64,000 nt of DNA from an uncultured Paracoccaceae bacterium (GTDB taxonomy: Bacteria > Pseudomonadota > Alphaproteobacteria > Rhodobacterales > Rhodobacteraceae): contig CANNFR010000004.1 of the NCBI GenBank assembly GCA_947503935.1, positions 124,001 through 188,000 on the forward strand, in the 5' to 3' direction. The position numbers were made by a program, and so were the translations under genes. This document shows, piece after piece, positions 42,825-51,685 of this stretch. Positions within the stretch are counted from its first letter, which is position 1, and each line of letters starts with the position of its first letter. The notes beneath the pieces are model-generated. The model ran no database searches. It saw only the letters and a list, made by a program, of their open reading frames with translations, and had not been told where the DNA came from.

Positions 42825-42897
42825 GCCGCAGGGCGGGTGGACGTTGGACAGGCCAGGCCCTAACCTGACCGTCGCCGGAACCCCAGCAAGAGGACCC

Positions 42898-44652
42898 ATG
42901 CAAGACGCCCCCGAAACCTACCAGGTCCTCGCCCGAAAATACCGCCCCGAGACCTTTGCCGACCTCGTCGGGCAAGAGGCGATGGTGCGCACGCTGAAAA
43001 ATGCGTTTGCGGCCGATCGGATCGCGCATGCTTTCATCATGACGGGCATCCGGGGGACCGGCAAAACCACCACCGCGCGGATCATCGCTAAGGGCATGAA
43101 CTGCATCGGGCCGGACGGTGAAGGCGGGCCCACGACCGACCCTTGCGGCCAGTGTGAGCATTGCGTGGCCATCGCCGAGGGGCGCCATGTGGATGTGATG
43201 GAGATGGATGCGGCCAGCCGCACAGGCGTGGGCGACATTCGCGAGATCATCGAAAGCGTGCATTACCGGGCCGCCAGCGCGCGCTACAAGATCTATATCA
43301 TCGACGAGGTTCACATGCTGTCGACAAGCGCGTTCAACGCGCTCTTGAAGACGCTGGAAGAACCGCCCGAGCATGTGAAGTTCATTTTCGCCACCACCGA
43401 GATCCGCAAGGTGCCGGTGACGGTGCTGTCGCGGTGTCAGCGCTTCGATCTGCGCCGGATCGAGCCCGAGGTGATGATGGGCCTTCTGCGCAAGATCTCG
43501 GATGCCGAAAAGGCCCAGATCACCGATGACGCGCTGGCGCTGATCACCCGCGCCGCCGAGGGGTCGGCCCGCGATGCCGAAAGCCTGCTGGATCAGGCGA
43601 TCAGCCATGGCGCGGGCGAGACGACGGCCGAGCAGGTGCGCGCCATGCTGGGCCTGGCCGACCGGGGCCGGGTGATGGATCTGTTTGACCTGATCATGGC
43701 GGGCGATGCGAGCGGCGCCCTGTCAGAGCTGTCGCGCCAATATGCCGATGGCGCCGACCCGATGGCGGTGCTGCGCGATCTGGCCGAAATCACGCATTGG
43801 ATTTCCGTGGTCAAGATCACGCCCGAAGCCGCCGACGACCCCACAATCGCGCCCGAGGAACGGAACCGCGGCCAGGGCATGGCCGACAAGCTGCCGATGC
43901 GGGCGCTGACCCGGATGTGGCAGATGCTGCTGAAAGCGCTGGAAGAGGTCGCCGCCGCCCCGAATGCGATGATGGCCGCCGAAATGGCGGTGATCCGGCT
44001 GACCCATGTCAGCACCTTGCCCTCGCCGGAAGAACTGGTCGCCAAACTGCAGTCGAACTCGCCCCCGGCGCCCTCGGGCGGTGGGGGCGGGTCTGCGTCG
44101 TCGGGGCAGGGGACCAGTGCGGGTGCCACCGCGAGGTCGGCCCCGGCCCCAGTCAGCGCTGGTCCAACAGCCTCGGGCGCCGCCACGGCGCTGGCCGTCG
44201 CGCCCGAGGCCGCGCTGGCCCGCTACGCGCAGTTTGAAGATGTGGTGCAACTGATCCGCGCCAATCGCGACATGAAGTTGTTGGTCGAGGTTGAAGGCTA
44301 TGTGCGCCTGGCCCGCTACAGCCCCGGCCGGATCGAGTTTGAGCCCGCCCCAGGCGCGCCGAACGACCTGGCCGCCCGCCTCGGCCAACGCTTGCAGGGC
44401 TGGACGGGCAACCGCTGGGGTGTCTCGGTCGTGGGCTCGGGCGGCGCGGCGACCATCACTGAAGCGCGCGAGGCCGAACAGAACGTCCTGACGTCCGAAG
44501 CCATGCAGCACCCACTGGTCAAAGCGGTTTTCGATGCCTTCCCGGACGCAAAGATCGTCGAGCTGCGCACCGCAGAAGAAATCGCGCAGGAGGCCGCAGT
44601 CGAAGCCCTGCCGGAAGTCGAAGACGAATGGGACCCGTTCGAAGAGGATTAG
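42898..44652 (+). CDS. dnaX: DNA polymerase III subunit gamma/tau
   Basis: This 584-aa clamp-loader ATPase begins YQVLARKYRPETFADLVGQE. It has Walker A RGTGKTTTARI, the zinc module C...CGQCEHC, Walker B YIIDEVHMLS, sensor ATTEIRKVPVTVLSRCQRF and SRC. The C-terminal tau region after about residue 380 is Pro/Ala/Gly-rich and ends acidic (EDEWDPFEED). The start at 42898 is preceded by AGAGGACCC. No clear A-rich slippery site for the short gamma form is seen. The usual followers ybaB and recR are not adjacent. Confidence 0.94.
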   Translation: MQDAPETYQVLARKYRPETFADLVGQEAMVRTLKNAFAADRIAHAFIMTGIRGTGKTTTARIIAKGMNCIGPDGEGGPTTDPCGQCEHCVAIAEGRHVDVMEMDAASRTGVGDIREIIESVHYRAASARYKIYIIDEVHMLSTSAFNALLKTLEEPPEHVKFIFATTEIRKVPVTVLSRCQRFDLRRIEPEVMMGLLRKISDAEKAQITDDALALITRAAEGSARDAESLLDQAISHGAGETTAEQVRAMLGLADRGRVMDLFDLIMAGDASGALSELSRQYADGADPMAVLRDLAEITHWISVVKITPEAADDPTIAPEERNRGQGMADKLPMRALTRMWQMLLKALEEVAAAPNAMMAAEMAVIRLTHVSTLPSPEELVAKLQSNSPPAPSGGGGGSASSGQGTSAGATARSAPAPVSAGPTASGAATALAVAPEAALARYAQFEDVVQLIRANRDMKLLVEVEGYVRLARYSPGRIEFEPAPGAPNDLAARLGQRLQGWTGNRWGVSVVGSGGAATITEAREAEQNVLTSEAMQHPLVKAVFDAFPDAKIVELRTAEEIAQEAAVEALPEVEDEWDPFEED

Positions 44653-45050
44653 CATTTGTCCTGCTTTGGCCCAGCATAGCTTGGGCTGAAGTCTGCGACA
44701 AAGTACGGCCTGACTGGGCCCTCTCTGATGGCCCATTATCCGCCTTCGATGAATTGCTGCGGATATTCCATTATCCAAGTGGGCTGATAATGGTCGCCTG
44801 TATCCTTGCGGCACTGATCATCCGTGCACCCTGGGCGTGGTGGATCACCGTAGCATGGTCAGGGTTGATGATTTTCAGGGTAATGATTGTTTTCTTCATC
44901 TTCGCCGATGATATCGGGCAGATCAAAGAAGCTGGACAGCTCGAAGGATGCATAGGGCCGCGTCATCTTACGGTGCTGTTCTTTGGCAGCATCTGCGGGC
45001 TGGGCATCTTTCTAGCATTGCGCAAAAGGCGAAAGCCGGCTGTTCCTTGA
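44628..45050 (+). CDS. small membrane protein of unknown function
   Basis: The 140-aa frame starts inside the end of dnaX (25-nt overlap). It begins with a signal-like segment (GLAFVLLWPSIAWAEVCDKV) and has about three further membrane helices (IMVACILAALII, WWITVAWSGLMIFRVMIVFFIF, LTVLFFGSICGLGIFLAL) and a basic tail. The composition is coherent for an integral membrane protein, which supports a real gene. No family is recognised. Later starts are possible. Confidence 0.6.
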   Translation: MGPVRRGLAFVLLWPSIAWAEVCDKVRPDWALSDGPLSAFDELLRIFHYPSGLIMVACILAALIIRAPWAWWITVAWSGLMIFRVMIVFFIFADDIGQIKEAGQLEGCIGPRHLTVLFFGSICGLGIFLALRKRRKPAVP

Positions 45051-45056
45051 AGCGAT

Positions 45057-45425
45057 CTATTTCGCGTAGGCCTCAAGCACCGTCAGCGGCACGACTTCAA
45101 GTGCCTTTTGATGCGTTGCGGCCAGGTTCACGCGCGGGGCGCATCCTTCTTCGTGGGCTTGCAGGAACCGGCTGGCGCAGAGGCACCATTTGTCGCCCGG
45201 CTTGAGCCCTGCGAACCCGAATTCCGGCCGCGGCGTCGACAAATCGTTGCCGACATATTTTGAGAACGCGAGGAACTCGGCTGTCATGACCGCGCAGACC
45301 GTATGGCTACCCCGGTCCATCGGCCCGGTATCGCAGCAGCCATTGCGAAAGAACCCGGTCAGCGGGTCGGTTGAGCAGGCCTCAAGCGGCCCACCATGCA
45401 CATTGAGAGAAGCGTCCTTTTCCAT
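45057..45425 (-). CDS. DUF2237 family protein
   Basis: This 122-aa protein shows the full DUF2237 pattern: LNVHGGPLEACSTDPLTGFFRNGCC, DTGPMDRGSHTVCAVMT and GLKPGDKWCLCASRF (three segments). The several conserved Cys may bind a metal or form disulfides. The function of the family is unknown. It ends 6 bp from the convergent small membrane protein and follows the DUF2332 gene closely. Confidence 0.9.
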   Translation of the reverse strand: MEKDASLNVHGGPLEACSTDPLTGFFRNGCCDTGPMDRGSHTVCAVMTAEFLAFSKYVGNDLSTPRPEFGFAGLKPGDKWCLCASRFLQAHEEGCAPRVNLAATHQKALEVVPLTVLEAYAK

Positions 45426-45431
45426 GACCCG

Positions 45432-46463
45432 TTATCTAGGTGCTGGCGCTTGCCAGTCTACCCAGCGGCCATGGAAATCGATCCGGCCAAGCGGGATAAT
45501 TTCCCCATCGGGCCAGACCTGCAGGGTCAGGCGGGCGCCACGCCCGTGATCGTCGGCTTCCATCGCCAGGCGCGCCAGCGGGGCGTTGGCGGTGGCCACG
45601 GCCCCCGCACGGGCCAGCATCGCCTCGCCTTCGGCTTGCACGGCGGGCGGAAAGTATTGCCAGGCGATCGTATGATAGATCAGGTGCAGATGGCCCGGGA
45701 CGGGATCAAGCCTAGTGGCCAGCCAAGCGATCGCATCGGCTTTGTCCACCTCAGCTGCGGCAACGCTTATCGCGGCATCCGTCAGGGCGCGGCGGTGGGT
45801 CTGGTCGGGCCAGAGGTACGCGCGCAGACGCAACTGGCCTTCGGGCGCGGACGGATCGAGCGGGTTGAGGTCAACGCCTCGGCGGTTATTGATGCGCAGA
45901 TCGGCCTTGGGCGGCGGCGGGCCGGTCCAATCCGGGGCCAGTACGACGCCCGCATCCGCCGGGCCGAAGCGGGCGCCGCCCGCCTCCAACGCGAAGTGAT
46001 CGAACATCAGGTTCAGGCCCGCGCTGGCCCCCAGTTCGGACAGGTTGATCGGCAAGCCATAGCGTGCTGTCAGCCAATGCGCGGCCGCGATCATGGCGGC
46101 GGACCTGCGCACCTCGTTCGTCTGAGGTGCATTGTCGAGCCAGGCCAGAATATCAGCCTCATGGTCCGTTAATGCCCGTTCGACGGCGGCCCACAGGGCG
46201 TCATCATCCACATCATGGGGCGGGTAGACCTGTGCCAGATCTTTGTCCCCCGACAGGACAAGCGCATGCAACGCGCCACCAAATCGCAAGGGCACCGAGG
46301 CGCCTCTCGGGCTCAGATCGCCCGACCAGCCGAACAGGCGCCGGCCAATCGGGCCGTCCCCGGACAGCCGCTCGGCCGCCAGGGCCATCAGCCGCCCCAT
46401 GAAGGGCGAGCCCAGATCAGCGCAGGCGCGTGACTGGAACAGGAAGGCCTCGCGCAGTTTCAT
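45432..46463 (-). CDS. DUF2332 family protein
   Basis: This 343-aa cytosolic protein matches DUF2332: the N-terminal FLFQSRACADLGSPFMGRLM, the middle LGASAGLNLMFDHFAL, and GRGARLTLQVWPDG near the end. The ELGASAGLNL segment looks like the glycine-rich loop of an S-adenosylmethionine fold, but this is only an impression. The ATG overlaps the pth stop by four bases. Confidence 0.88.
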   Translation of the reverse strand: MKLREAFLFQSRACADLGSPFMGRLMALAAERLSGDGPIGRRLFGWSGDLSPRGASVPLRFGGALHALVLSGDKDLAQVYPPHDVDDDALWAAVERALTDHEADILAWLDNAPQTNEVRRSAAMIAAAHWLTARYGLPINLSELGASAGLNLMFDHFALEAGGARFGPADAGVVLAPDWTGPPPPKADLRINNRRGVDLNPLDPSAPEGQLRLRAYLWPDQTHRRALTDAAISVAAAEVDKADAIAWLATRLDPVPGHLHLIYHTIAWQYFPPAVQAEGEAMLARAGAVATANAPLARLAMEADDHGRGARLTLQVWPDGEIIPLGRIDFHGRWVDWQAPAPR

Positions 46464-47152
46464 CGGAACCGATCCACCAGGCGCTGGAGGGCCGAACGGG
46501 TGTCGGCCTCCGGTTCGGGCGCCGGGTCTGACTTGGGCGCGGCATCGGCTTTGGCGGTCGTCTTCTCACCACCGCCGGACCGGGGCGGCGCCACGCGCAA
46601 GGCAACGGCATTCTGGAACTTGCCGCCGTCGCCTGCCGCCAGGTCGGGGGCCCCGTCCGAGATGCCACGGAGAAGATCGTCGAGCCAATCCTGATCGGCC
46701 TTGGCAAAATCATGCAGCACGTAGGAGGCCACCTTGTCCTTGTGGCCCGGATGGCCGATGCCCAGCCGCACGCGGCCATAGCTGTCGCCGATATGCTGGT
46801 GGAGGGAGCGCAGGCCATTATGCCCCGCATGCCCGCCACCCGTCTTCAGGCGGCATTTGCCGGGGACGAGGTCCAGCTCATCATGGAAGACGGTCACGTC
46901 TTCCGGGGTCAGCTTGTAGAACCGCATCGCCTCGCCCACCGATTGGCCGGAAAGGTTCATGAAGGTGCCGGGCTTGAGCAAGATCACCTTTTCCGCGCCC
47001 AGCCGCCCTTCGGTGGCCTCGCCCTGGAACCGCGCGCGCCAGGGCGCAAAGCCGTGGTCGGCCGCAATCCGGTCAACGGCCATGAAGCCGATATTGTGGC
47101 GATTGCCTGCATATTTTGGGCCTGGATTTCCCAGACCAACGAAGAGTTTCAT
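46460..47152 (-). CDS. pth: peptidyl-tRNA hydrolase
   Basis: This 230-aa enzyme recycles peptidyl-tRNA. It begins MKLFVGLGNPGPKYAGNRHNIGF with the catalytic His in RHN. FMNLSGQSVGEAMRFY, the Asp region FHDELDLVPG and GGHAGHNGLRS follow. A Pro/Ala/Lys-rich tail of about 40 residues makes it longer than the E. coli enzyme (194 aa). The ATG at 47152 is set by the family start. It lies downstream of rplY, the usual rplY-pth order in alphaproteobacteria. Confidence 0.94.
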   Translation of the reverse strand: MKLFVGLGNPGPKYAGNRHNIGFMAVDRIAADHGFAPWRARFQGEATEGRLGAEKVILLKPGTFMNLSGQSVGEAMRFYKLTPEDVTVFHDELDLVPGKCRLKTGGGHAGHNGLRSLHQHIGDSYGRVRLGIGHPGHKDKVASYVLHDFAKADQDWLDDLLRGISDGAPDLAAGDGGKFQNAVALRVAPPRSGGGEKTTAKADAAPKSDPAPEPEADTRSALQRLVDRFR

Positions 47153-47221
47153 GGCGACGGCCCCAACTGATCCTGGCGCATTTAATGCCGCGAACCCGGC
47201 CAAAAGGCCAGAGCGGGCCGC

Positions 47222-47251
47222 AAAACGAAAAGCGGGGCCCGAGGGCCCCGC
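47222..47251 (-). terminator. intrinsic terminator after rplY
   Basis: GCGGGGCC and GGCCCCGC pair around CTCG on the minus strand (47232-47251), followed by TTTTCGTTTT. It lies 27 bp past the rplY stop. It should separate rplY from pth in part. Confidence 0.8.
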
Positions 47252-47277
47252 GATCTTCAAGACAGGTCGGACAAGGG

Positions 47278-47928
47278 TTACTCCTCGGTCGCGGCCTCTT
47301 CTGTTGTTTCCTCGGCTGCTTCGCCTTCATCCTCGTCGTCTTCGCCGGACGATTTCAGACCGGACGGCGCCGAGAGGTTCGCGATCACGAAGTCACGATC
47401 AACGGTGGGTTTGGCGCCGGAGGGCAGCTTGACGTCACTGATATGCACGACATCGCCAATCTCAAGACCTGCCAAATCAACCGTGATCCCTTCGGGGATA
47501 TCGCCCGCGGTCACTTCCAGTTCGACTTCCTGGCGAACCACAACCAGCGTACCACCCTTTTTCAGGCCGGGGGCCGCCTCATGGTTGATGAACTCAACCT
47601 GAATGAACAGCTTGATCTGGCTATTCCGACGCAGGCGCATCAGATCGAGATGCGTGGGAAGGCCTTTCACCACATCGCGCTGCACGTTGCGGCAGATCAC
47701 GCGCACATCGTCGTGCCCGTCAACCTTGAGGTTGAACAGCGTCGACAGAAAGCGGCCTGCCCTGAGGTGCTTCATCAGCGCGTTGAAGGGGACGTTCAGC
47801 GGCAACGGGTCAACACCGCCACCATATACAATGCCAGGTACTTCGCCATTGCGGCGAGCTTGACGGGCGGCCCCCTTGCCTGTCCCCGTCCGTACCTTGG
47901 CGTGAAGATCTGGGATCTCACCAGCCAT
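47278..47928 (-). CDS. rplY: 50S ribosomal protein L25/Ctc
   Basis: This 216-aa CTC-type L25 has the 5S rRNA-binding domain at the N-terminus ([23 protein letters not shown]), a C-terminal beta domain ([28 protein letters not shown] in two pieces) and an acidic tail ([20 protein letters not shown]). The ATG at 47928 precedes the conserved start [12 protein letters not shown]. It binds 5S rRNA in the large subunit. Confidence 0.94.
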   Translation of the reverse strand: MAGEIPDLHAKVRTGTGKGAARQARRNGEVPGIVYGGGVDPLPLNVPFNALMKHLRAGRFLSTLFNLKVDGHDDVRVICRNVQRDVVKGLPTHLDLMRLRRNSQIKLFIQVEFINHEAAPGLKKGGTLVVVRQEVELEVTAGDIPEGITVDLAGLEIGDVVHISDVKLPSGAKPTVDRDFVIANLSAPSGLKSSGEDDEDEGEAAEETTEEAATEE

Positions 47929-48080
47929 GGGTCGTACTCCTGTTAGTCGGGCATCCTCCAAGGGTGCATGCCCAGATGAAGCGCGGCGTATAGGCGAGAT
48001 CGCGCGCTTTGAAAAGCAAATTCTCGATCGCGTCGATTGGCCCTTGCACCGTTTGCCGGAACGGGGTCCAGATCAGACCC

Positions 48081-49268
48081 ATGTCGCTGATCTTGGATAT
48101 CAGGGCCTCGCGCCCGTCACTGCCCGCTTTTGCGGTGGTGGGCATCTATTGGGGGGCGTTTGCGGCCCAGGTGCCCGACCTGAAGGCGGGCATCGGCGCG
48201 GATGACGGCACGTTCGGCCTGACCCTGCTGATCGGCGCGATGGGGGCCGTGACCGCGATGTGGCTGGCCCCCCGATTCGATGCCGCCCTGGGCGCACGGG
48301 CTTTGCAGGTGGGCGGCTTGCTGACGGCGCTGGCGTTCTTGCTGCCGGGCCATGCGGGCGGGGTCGTCTTTTTCGCGGGCGCGCTTTTCTTCTGTGGGGC
48401 GGCGACGGGGGTGTTGGACGTGGTGGCGAATGCCCGGGTCAGCCAGCTTGAGGCCCGCCATGCCCGCAGCCTGATGAACCTCAACCATGCGGGGTTCTCT
48501 TTCGCCTATGCGGGATCGGCCGTGATGGCGGGCCTGGCGCGCGAGGCCGGTATTCCGCCGGCTGTTGTGTTTACGGCTTTGGGCGGCGTGGCTGTGATGC
48601 TGTCGCTGATGATGCGCATGGCGCCCGAGGTGGCCGATGAGGCCCCGGGTGGCCCCCTGAGGCAGCCGATCATCGGCCGCGTCGTGATCTGGGCGGGCCT
48701 CATCACCTTCGTGGCGTTCCTGGCCGAGAATGCGACCGAGGCCTGGTCGGCCTTGCATATTGAGCGGACATTGGGCGGTGGCGCGGCAGAGGGTGCCTTG
48801 GGCCCGGCGCTGTTGGGCCTGACGATGGGCATCGGGCGCATGACCGGTCAGATGGTCACAAGGCGCGGGCATGAGGGGGCGACGATCGTCGGCGCGGGTC
48901 TGATGACGGCCATGGGTGCGGCCCTTGCGGCCGCGGCCCAAAGCCCGGCGATGGCCTATCTGGGCTTTGCGATCCTGGGCCTCGGCGTGTCTGTCGTGGC
49001 GCCTTTGGCCTTCGCGCTGGTCGGCCAGAGGGTTGCCGCACGCGACCGGACCATGGCCATCTCGCGCACCGCCGTCATCGGCTATATGGGCTTTTTCATC
49101 GGCCCGCCGGTGATGGGCTTCGTCTCGGAAGCGTTCGGCCTGCGTGCCTCATTCGGCCTGGTCGCCGGCCTTATGCTTTTGACGCCGCTTTTGCTTTTGC
49201 CCTTCCGCGCGGCTTCGCGCGGGGGGCCGGAGGTGCCTGCCACTCGCCCTCAAACCCCTTCGGAATAA
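48081..49268 (+). CDS. MFS transporter (YbjJ/FucP-like)
   Basis: This 395-aa inner-membrane protein has about 12 helices. The segments VVGIYWGAFAAQVPDLKAGIG at the first helix and DVVANARVSQLEARHARSLMNLNHAGFSFAYAG (two pieces, N-H-A-G-x-S) are typical of the YbjJ/fucose-permease-like branch. The substrate is unknown. The start at 48081 gives the family N-terminus; the SD is weak. Its last 98 bases overlap the convergent lldD gene. Confidence 0.82.
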   Translation: MSLILDIRASRPSLPAFAVVGIYWGAFAAQVPDLKAGIGADDGTFGLTLLIGAMGAVTAMWLAPRFDAALGARALQVGGLLTALAFLLPGHAGGVVFFAGALFFCGAATGVLDVVANARVSQLEARHARSLMNLNHAGFSFAYAGSAVMAGLAREAGIPPAVVFTALGGVAVMLSLMMRMAPEVADEAPGGPLRQPIIGRVVIWAGLITFVAFLAENATEAWSALHIERTLGGGAAEGALGPALLGLTMGIGRMTGQMVTRRGHEGATIVGAGLMTAMGAALAAAAQSPAMAYLGFAILGLGVSVVAPLAFALVGQRVAARDRTMAISRTAVIGYMGFFIGPPVMGFVSEAFGLRASFGLVAGLMLLTPLLLLPFRAASRGGPEVPATRPQTPSE

Positions 49269-50397
49269 GCAGCGCATTCCGGTCGAGCGTCTTGACATCC
49301 TTGTAGCCGCAGAGCGCCATGGTGGTGTCAAGCTCCTTGTGGATCACCTCCAACGCGCGGGTCACGCCCTTCTGGCCCATCGCGCCCAGGCCATAGACGA
49401 AAGCGCGCCCGATATAGGTACCACGTGCCCCCATGGCGAGCGCCTTCAGCACGTCCTGGCCCGAGCGGATGCCGCTATCCAGATGCACCTCGATCTTGTC
49501 GCCCACCGCGTCGAGGATCGAGGGCAGCATGCGGATCGAGGATAGCGCGCCATCCAATTGCCGCCCGCCATGGTTCGACACGACAATCGCGTCGGCCCCG
49601 ACCTGCAGGGCCATCCTGGCATCCTCGGCATCCAGGATGCCCTTCAGGATGAACTTGCCGTCCCACATCTTGCGCAGCTTCTTGACCTTCTCCCAATCAA
49701 GCTGAGGGTCGAACTGCTCGGCCGTCCAGGACATCAGGGATGAGGGGTCTTTCACCCCCTTCACATGGCCCACGATATTGCCGAACTGACGGCGCTTGGT
49801 CGACAGCATCTCAAGCCCCCAGCCCCATTTGGTGGCCAGGTTCAGCATTGTCGGGATCGTCAGCTTGGGCGGGGCCGACAGGCCGTTCTTGAGGTCCTTG
49901 TGACGCTGGCCGAGGATCTGCAGATCCAGCGTCACGACGAGGGCTGAGCACTTGGCATCCTTCGCGCGCTGGATCAGGCGCGCGACGTAATCCTCGTCGC
50001 GCATCACGTAAAGCTGAAACCAGATCGGCGCGGGCGATTTTGAGGCCACGTCTTCGATCGAGCAGATCGACATGGTCGATAGTGTGAAGGGCACCCCGAA
50101 ATTCGCCGCCGCCTTGGCCGCCAGGATCTCGCCATCGGCGTGCTGCATGCCGGTCAGGCCGACAGGGGCCAGCGCCACGGGCATCGCCACCTTTTGACCC
50201 ACCATCGTGCTTTCGGTCGTGCGCCCTTCCATATCCACGGCCACGCGCTGGCGCAGGCGGATCTGGTCGAAATCCGACGTATTCTCGCGGAAGGTCTGTT
50301 CGGTCCAGCTGCCGGATTCGGTGTAGTCATAGAACATCTTCGGCACGCGGCGGCGATAGATGCGTTTGAGATCGTCGATGGTGGTGATGACGGGCAT
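49171..50397 (-). CDS. lldD: L-lactate dehydrogenase / alpha-hydroxy-acid oxidase (FMN)
   Basis: This 408-aa FMN TIM-barrel enzyme oxidises L-lactate to pyruvate at the membrane, passing electrons to quinone. It has the N-terminal MPVITTIDDLKRIYRRRVPKMFYDYTESGSW (first strand, with active-site Tyr), LAPVGLTGM, QLYVMRDE and the catalytic His-Arg motif SNHGGRQLDGA. A Pro/Ala/Lys/Arg tail of about 25 residues extends past the fold and is encoded in the region shared with the MFS gene on the other strand. Glycolate- or mandelate-type substrates are not excluded. Confidence 0.88.
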   Translation of the reverse strand: MPVITTIDDLKRIYRRRVPKMFYDYTESGSWTEQTFRENTSDFDQIRLRQRVAVDMEGRTTESTMVGQKVAMPVALAPVGLTGMQHADGEILAAKAAANFGVPFTLSTMSICSIEDVASKSPAPIWFQLYVMRDEDYVARLIQRAKDAKCSALVVTLDLQILGQRHKDLKNGLSAPPKLTIPTMLNLATKWGWGLEMLSTKRRQFGNIVGHVKGVKDPSSLMSWTAEQFDPQLDWEKVKKLRKMWDGKFILKGILDAEDARMALQVGADAIVVSNHGGRQLDGALSSIRMLPSILDAVGDKIEVHLDSGIRSGQDVLKALAMGARGTYIGRAFVYGLGAMGQKGVTRALEVIHKELDTTMALCGYKDVKTLDRNALLIPKGFEGEWQAPPAPRAKPRGRAKAKAASKA

Positions 50398-50481
50398 GGG
50401 CCGGCTACCTTCGTTATTGGTCAAAAACCATTACCAATTCACCCGTAACCTGGCAACGGCGCAATCGGTATCTTTGCAGGT

Positions 50482-50510
50482 TTGACATTAGTACGACATC
50501 GCACTATATA
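50482..50510 (+). promoter_or_regulatory. sigma-70-type promoter of the nitroreductase-marR operon
   Basis: TTGACA at 50482-50487 and TATATA at 50505-50510 are separated by 17 bp, close to the consensus. The palindrome covers the spacer, the -10 and the start point, so binding would block RNA polymerase. SD GGAG (50529-50532) and the ATG at 50540 follow. Confidence 0.75.
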
Positions 50511-50529
50511 GTGCGATGTCGTACTAATG
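50486..50529. promoter_or_regulatory. 44-bp perfect palindrome, double MarR operator
   Basis: The stretch is identical to its own reverse complement over 44 bp. Inside it stand two 18-bp sites, TAGTACGACATCGCACTA (50489-50506) and TAGTGCGATGTCGTACTA (50509-50526). Each is itself a near palindrome of the form TAGTNCGANNTCGNACTA, and they are 20 bp apart. Two regulator dimers would sit on the same DNA face. The MarR gene of the operon is the obvious ligand. Confidence 0.8.
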
Positions 50530-50539
50530 GAGAAATCAC

Positions 50540-51685
50540 ATGTCCCTGTCCCGTCGCAAAATGCTGGCCATCGTCGGAGGCGGCACGATCGTCGCCGCCA
50601 CGGCCGGTTTCGGATTTCACATCACCCGCACGCCCGATGCGGCCGTCGCGCCCTGGGCTGCCGCCGGCCAATATGACGACCCGCGTATGCGGGCGCTGAG
50701 CTGGGCGATCCTGGCGCCCAACCCGCATAACAGGCAGCCTTGGAAGGTGGATCTTTCGACCCCGAACCAGGCGGTTCTCTATGCCGATACCGACCGGATG
50801 CTGCCGCATACCGATCCGTTCAACCGCCAGATCACCGTGGGCCTCGGCTGCTTTCTTGAGCTTCTGAGGATGGCCGCGCTGGAGGATGGACTGGTTGTCG
50901 AGACCGAGCTTTTTCCAGAGGGCACCGACCCCCAGCACCTGGACGCGCGGCCCGTCGCCATCTGCACCTTTACCCCAGCCGATGTCTCCCGCGATCCGCT
51001 CTTTGCGCAGGTACCGCACCGCCGGTCGTTGAAAGAGCCCTTCGATGTGGCACGCCCCGTTTCGGCGGATGCCCTGGCCCGGATCACGGCCGCTGCGGCC
51101 CATGGCACGATGGTCGGCGGCACCGTCGATATGGCCGAGGTCGAAGCGCTTCGAGCCTTGTCCCGCGAGGCATTGATCATCGAGATCGAAACGCCGCGGA
51201 CCTACAAGGAAAGCGTCGATCTGTTCCGGATCGGGCGGCGCGAGGTGAACGCCAATCCAGACGGCATCGATTTCTCGGGCCCGATGTTCGAAACGCTGCG
51301 CGTTCTGGGCATGTTCAACCGCGATGTGGTGATGGATACGACGTCGATGAGCTTTCAGCAGGGCATGGCGGCGGTTCTGGAAAATGCCGACACCGCGATG
51401 GGCCATGTCTGGCAGGTGACGCCCGGCAATACACGGGCCGATCAGATCGCTGCAGGCCGCGATTGGCTGCGCCTGAACCTGGCGGCCACGGCCGAGGGCG
51501 TCGGGATGCAGCCGCTCAGCCAGGCCTTGCAGGAATATCCCGAGATGGACGCGCTTTACGCCGACATTCACAAGCGTCTGGCCCCTGAGGGCGGAACCGT
51601 GCAAATGTTCGGTCGACTGGGCTATGGGCCCGACGTGGCCGCCAGCCCGCGCTGGCCGGTGGAGGCAAAAACGACGCATGCGTGA
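50540..51685 (+). CDS. Acg-type FMN-binding nitroreductase-like protein, Tat-exported
   Basis: The 381-aa protein starts MSLSRRKMLAIVGGGTIVAA, a twin-arginine signal. The body resembles Acg-family nitroreductases (APNPHNRQPWKVDL near residue 60, PHRRSLKEPFD, QQGMAAVLENADTAMGHVWQV in the C-terminal half). FMN-dependent reduction of quinones or nitro compounds, or flavin storage, is possible. An exported nitroreductase-like protein is unusual enough to note. It shares an operon with the MarR gene, which overlaps its end by 8 bases. SD: GGAG, 7 nt upstream. Confidence 0.82.
   Translation: MSLSRRKMLAIVGGGTIVAATAGFGFHITRTPDAAVAPWAAAGQYDDPRMRALSWAILAPNPHNRQPWKVDLSTPNQAVLYADTDRMLPHTDPFNRQITVGLGCFLELLRMAALEDGLVVETELFPEGTDPQHLDARPVAICTFTPADVSRDPLFAQVPHRRSLKEPFDVARPVSADALARITAAAAHGTMVGGTVDMAEVEALRALSREALIIEIETPRTYKESVDLFRIGRREVNANPDGIDFSGPMFETLRVLGMFNRDVVMDTTSMSFQQGMAAVLENADTAMGHVWQVTPGNTRADQIAAGRDWLRLNLAATAEGVGMQPLSQALQEYPEMDALYADIHKRLAPEGGTVQMFGRLGYGPDVAASPRWPVEAKTTHA

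Noticed and set aside
43900-44652. Programmed frameshift site in dnaX giving a short gamma subunit
   Set aside because: No A-rich slippery heptamer with a following hairpin was visible; the Pro/Gly-rich stretch alone is not evidence.
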